Assembly (NCBI RefSeq): GCF_004137765.1 | Contig: NZ_NOIS01000005.1 | Location: forward strand, 186,001-250,000 | Direction: 5' to 3' | Origin: Rothia uropygialis | GTDB taxonomy: Bacteria; Actinomycetota; Actinomycetes; Actinomycetales; Micrococcaceae | Length of the DNA: 64,000 nucleotides | Shown here: piece by piece, positions 61,218 to 64,000 of the stretch | How positions within the stretch are numbered: position 1 is the stretch's first letter | Layout of the letters: each line of letters opens with the position of its first letter | Position numbers and translations under genes: made by a program | The notes under the pieces: model-generated | Told to the model about the DNA's origin: nothing | Databases searched by the model: none | The model's input: the letters and a program-made list of their open reading frames with translations, nothing else

Positions 61218-61270
61218 GCGTTGCGTGAAAAAGACTCTCTCTGAGACAGCCTTTTTCACGCAACGCTTTT
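61218..61270 (+). terminator. Intrinsic terminator after poxB
   Basis: A 16-base perfect stem (61218-61233 with 61251-61266) with a 17-base loop is followed by TTTT. It lies 20 bases after the poxB stop and just before the convergent Nudix gene end, so it may act in both directions. Confidence 0.9.
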
Positions 61271-61275
61271 GTCGT

Positions 61276-61761
61276 TCACGGCTCGAGGCCCTCCAGGGAA
61301 AACTCTGTACGGCCGGTGAATTCGGAGGCCGTTCGAATCCGGTAACGCATCCGCTCGCTCATCTCCGGGAGGTCATCGAAGTCGGCCCATGCGACTTCCG
61401 TGGATTCCTCGTCGTTCACGCGGGCCGTTCCGGAAACGTAGCGGCATCGGAAAGTCAGATCGAGGAACTGAGCTCGGTCTCCATTGGTGAATGTCTGCGG
61501 CGGGTTGGCCTTGACCGATGCGAGGCCTTCGACTTCAATCACGACGCCGGCTTCTTCCTCGGCCTCGCGGATGGCCGTTACCGCGGGTTCTTCTCCCGGA
61601 TCCACGATTCCGGTGATGGGGGTCCAGGCGCCGTTGTCCGAGCGGCGGCACAAAAGGACACGACCTCGCTCATCAAAAATCACGGCCGTCACTCCAGGCA
61701 TCCACAATGGGTCATGTCCGATTTTCTCGCGCAGTGACAGGATGAAGTCCGGTGTGGGCAT
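61276..61761 (-). CDS. Nudix hydrolase
   Basis: This 161-residue protein has a complete Nudix box: GIVDPGEEPAVTAIREAEEE, with the Gly, REAEEE and following G of the consensus GX5EX7REUXEEXGU. It should cleave a nucleoside diphosphate derivative; the exact substrate cannot be told. It lies about 60 bases downstream of the prepilin peptidase-like gene on the same strand. Confidence 0.93.
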   Translation of the reverse strand: MPTPDFILSLREKIGHDPLWMPGVTAVIFDERGRVLLCRRSDNGAWTPITGIVDPGEEPAVTAIREAEEEAGVVIEVEGLASVKANPPQTFTNGDRAQFLDLTFRCRYVSGTARVNDEESTEVAWADFDDLPEMSERMRYRIRTASEFTGRTEFSLEGLEP

Positions 61762-61820
61762 GTGGGCTTGCTCCTTCTGGAGACGACGTCGACATCAGCA
61801 CCCACCTTACTCGCGGGCGT

Positions 61821-62348
61821 TCACACCATGCTTTCGGGCAAGGCCAACCATGCCGCGGCCGAGCAGCCACCCATCCATGGGCCCAGGGCGACGTGGCCAC
61901 GGGGCTCAATCCTCCGCAGCACGAGCAGAAACAACGCCCACAGGCCGCACGCGCCGAAAGTCAGCACAATGCCCGCAACCGCGTGAGGAACCGATACAAA
62001 GCCGCACGCCCCACCGAGCAGCGGCGCCAACCTGATATCTCCACGCCCGACGGATCGCGGGGACAGCAAGCGCATGGCCGCATAAACCCCTCCTGTCAGC
62101 AGAGCGCCGAAGACCGACGTAATCATCCGATCGGCCTCGTCCGCACACCAGGCGGCGGTGGAGAGCCCACCGCCCAAGACGGGGTATAGAGGCCGGACTA
62201 TGCGCCGCGGAAGGAGGTGCTCATGGGCGTCGATCCAGCTCAACCGTCCGATGGCGAGCACGTAGAGCCCAATGCAGAGGCCGCCGGTCGCTCCGGCGAC
62301 GATGCCTGGGCCGCCTCTGCCCCACCATGTGCAGATCACATCGATCAT
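61821..62348 (-). CDS. Prepilin peptidase-like (A24 family) membrane protein
   Basis: This 175-residue hydrophobic protein carries the two aspartate motifs of type IV prepilin peptidases: LSWIDAHEHLLPRRI and GRGDIRLAPLLGG. It lacks the N-terminal methylase domain, as in short TadV-type enzymes. The second motif usually reads GxGD with a following K or V; GRGDIRL is close. It probably cleaves the leader of pilin or pseudopilin precursors, though no pilus genes are in the window. It follows uppS by eight bases. Confidence 0.8.
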   Translation of the reverse strand: MIDVICTWWGRGGPGIVAGATGGLCIGLYVLAIGRLSWIDAHEHLLPRRIVRPLYPVLGGGLSTAAWCADEADRMITSVFGALLTGGVYAAMRLLSPRSVGRGDIRLAPLLGGACGFVSVPHAVAGIVLTFGACGLWALFLLVLRRIEPRGHVALGPWMGGCSAAAWLALPESMV

Positions 62349-62356
62349 CGACTGCT

Positions 62357-63118
62357 CTAGGATCCGAAGCGGCGCTGCCGTCCAGCGTAGTCCCTCAAAG
62401 CGCGCAGGAAATCAACGCGGCGGAAATCAGGCCAGAGGGCTTCACAGAAATAGAATTCGCTGTAGGCCGACTGCCAGACCATGAACCCGGAGAGCCTCTG
62501 CTCGCCCGAGGTGCGAATCACCAGGTCGGGATCGGGCTGGCCCCTCGTGTAGAGATAGCTCGAAATGTCGTCCGCGGTGAGCCCTTCTGCGACGTCGGCG
62601 ATATCGCGGCCGGCGTGGACGGCGTCGCTCAGCAATTCCCGAACGGCATCGACGATCTCTTGGCGTCCGCCATACCCGACAGCAATATTCACGTGCAGTC
62701 CGTCCACGTCAGCGGTCTGTTCCGTGACATTCGCGACCGTCTCCGGCAGCCCCTCGGGAAGCAGATTCAGAGCCCCTACAGGTTGCAGACGCGCGATTCG
62801 GCTCTTGCCAAGCTCATGCAGGAGGTCGTCAATGACACCGATGAGGTCCCCCAGTTCGGAGGCCGGCCGCTTCAGGTTCTCGGTCGAAAGCATATAGAGG
62901 GTCACGACGTTGATTCCGAGCTCGCGGCACCATCCGAGGAATTCTATGATGCGCTCGGCGCCCTTCTGGTGACCGTGTTTGGTGGTTTGGCCCATGAGGG
63001 CAGCCCAACGGCGGTTCCCGTCCACCATGACACCGACATGGTGGGGCAAGCGTTCGGAAGGTATTGAAGCCGCCAGATTGCGCTCGTACACGCTGTACAG
63101 AGGCTTGACTAGCTTCAT
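62357..63118 (-). CDS. uppS: Polyprenyl diphosphate synthase (undecaprenyl diphosphate synthase type)
   Basis: This 253-residue cis-prenyltransferase adds isoprene units to make the lipid carrier for cell-wall synthesis. Motifs: HHVGVMVDGNRRWA with the catalytic Asp, LYMLSTENLKRP, and DLVIRTSGEQRLSGFMVWQS. The ATG at 63118 has AAAGGAA upstream; a longer in-frame start at 63256 is rejected as it lacks this and the extra sequence is atypical. It is divergent from the hemolysin III-like gene. Confidence 0.96.
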   Translation of the reverse strand: MKLVKPLYSVYERNLAASIPSERLPHHVGVMVDGNRRWAALMGQTTKHGHQKGAERIIEFLGWCRELGINVVTLYMLSTENLKRPASELGDLIGVIDDLLHELGKSRIARLQPVGALNLLPEGLPETVANVTEQTADVDGLHVNIAVGYGGRQEIVDAVRELLSDAVHAGRDIADVAEGLTADDISSYLYTRGQPDPDLVIRTSGEQRLSGFMVWQSAYSEFYFCEALWPDFRRVDFLRALRDYAGRQRRFGS

Positions 63119-63311
63119 GATGTTCCTTTGACCCGAGAGGTTTGTATGGCAGATCCCGACGTCGTGCAGCAACCGACCAGAGATCCTTTGTGGCTTAACC
63201 GTACCTTCTCTCGCCCCTGACCGATGTGCACGTCCACAGTCACACAGGCGCTTCACGATGCACCCTAATAGACTTCACATGAACCGCCCGCGCTCGAGAG
63301 GACCCCAACGC

Positions 63312-64000
63312 ATGAGCTCGCACTCAAACCGACAAGGACCTACCGGAAGACCCAGGCCGGCCAGCGGTAACGCGGATTCACACCACCAGAGGCCGTTCGG
63401 GAAGAATTCCGGCCCTGCCGCTCGTGCGGCAACAGCAAAGGCTGAGGACGTCGCCACTGCGGCGGCGGACCGCTTTCACGACGTTCTGGAACGCAAACCC
63501 CTGTGGCGGGGATGGATTCACTCGTCCTTCGCACCCCTGGCCTTCGCGGCAGGGATCGTCCTGATTGTCCTGGCCGGAGGCGGTGCGCGCTCGGCTGCTT
63601 GCGCCGTCTTCGGATTGACCAGCGTCGTGCTCTTCTCCGTTTCCGGGATGTACCACCGCGCGTACTGGCAGGACAGGGCACGGATGACTTTCAAGAGGTT
63701 AGATCACTCCAACATTTCTCTGGTCATCGCGGGAACGTATACGCCGTTGGCGCTGACGTTGTTGGACCAGCCGCGGACCGCAATCCTGCTCTGGAGCGTT
63801 TGGGCCTGCGCGCTCTTGCTCATCGCCTTCCGGGTTTTCTGGACCGGAGCACCGCGCATGCTCTACACACCGTTGTACGTGGTTATGGGGCTCATGGCCC
63901 TGTTCTACATGGCCGATTTCTGGTCGGTCAGTCCCGTAGCGACGATCCTCATCTGCTTGGGTGGAGTTTTCTACATCGTCGGGGCGGCCTTCTACGCTCT
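63312..64000 (+). CDS. Hemolysin III / PAQR family membrane protein (3' truncated by window edge)
   Basis: The frame runs open to the last base of the window, about 229 codons so far. It has a polar N-terminus, then WRGWIHSSFAPLAFAAGIVL, FSVSGMYHRAYW and RLDHSNISLVIAGTYTPLAL, which are the conserved blocks of the HlyIII/YqfA (PAQR-like) seven-helix family. The ATG at 63312 has GAGAGGA nine bases upstream; an ATG at 63279 is also in frame. Bacterial members' function is poorly understood. The gene continues beyond the window. Confidence 0.9.
   Translation, partial: MSSHSNRQGPTGRPRPASGNADSHHQRPFGKNSGPAARAATAKAEDVATAAADRFHDVLERKPLWRGWIHSSFAPLAFAAGIVLIVLAGGGARSAACAVFGLTSVVLFSVSGMYHRAYWQDRARMTFKRLDHSNISLVIAGTYTPLALTLLDQPRTAILLWSVWACALLLIAFRVFWTGAPRMLYTPLYVVMGLMALFYMADFWSVSPVATILICLGGVFYIVGAAFYA

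Overview
The window is chromosomal DNA from a high-GC actinobacterium. A WhiB-family regulator, DUF3499, DUF4245 and TIGR03089 proteins, an LCP cell-wall ligase next to a Fem-type peptide-bridge transferase, a GT39 protein mannosyltransferase and an LdtMt2-like L,D-transpeptidase all point to Actinobacteria. Gene order and the Fem-type transferase suggest Micrococcales, probably Micrococcaceae. The genus cannot be fixed from the sequence alone.

The left third is accessory. After the C-terminal half of an ABC-F ATPase (2-1090) comes a five-gene non-ribosomal peptide operon (1782-15381): a three-module synthetase (C-A-PCP x3 plus TE), an MbtH-like protein, a DrrA/DrrB-type ABC exporter and a phosphopantetheinyl transferase. 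Overlapping stop/start codons couple the last four genes. The three adenylation domains share nearly the same binding pocket, so the product may be built from one kind of residue. No precursor genes lie nearby. Next is a catabolic region (15341-22982): an IclR-MFS pair divergent from an aromatic-amino-acid-lyase homologue that lacks the Ala-Ser-Gly cofactor triad, and a GntP permease divergent from a TcuA-like flavin dehydrogenase that is followed by a GntR regulator.

A ten-gene gas vesicle operon on the minus strand (29823 down to 23394) has unusual architecture. There is a long-tailed GvpA, a GvpA/J-like protein fused to a zinc ribbon, another fused to PH/GRAM-like modules, and two promoter-proximal proteins with long acidic low-complexity stretches. 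Two palindromes lie upstream of the operon. It is followed by an accessory stretch (30325-36816) with an NmrA-like oxidoreductase, an SRPBCC protein, an FAD reductase, a DUF1264 protein and a GH3 glycosidase.

From about 36.9 kb the content is core and housekeeping. rsmI-tatD-ksgA are divergent from the protein mannosyltransferase. Then come a Lit-like membrane protein, the L,D-transpeptidase, DUF3499-whiB, TIGR03089, gtrA, purK-purE, LCP and the Fem transferase. After these are glpX, DUF4245, a beta-carbonic anhydrase, fumC, a TetR-DHA2 efflux pair with palindromic operator candidates, a PoxB-type pyruvate dehydrogenase, a Nudix enzyme, a prepilin peptidase-like protein, undecaprenyl diphosphate synthase and the start of a hemolysin III family protein. 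Strong intrinsic terminators follow fumC, the DHA2 transporter and poxB, and a long hairpin follows glpX.

No tRNA, rRNA, CRISPR array, insertion sequence or phage module was recognised.
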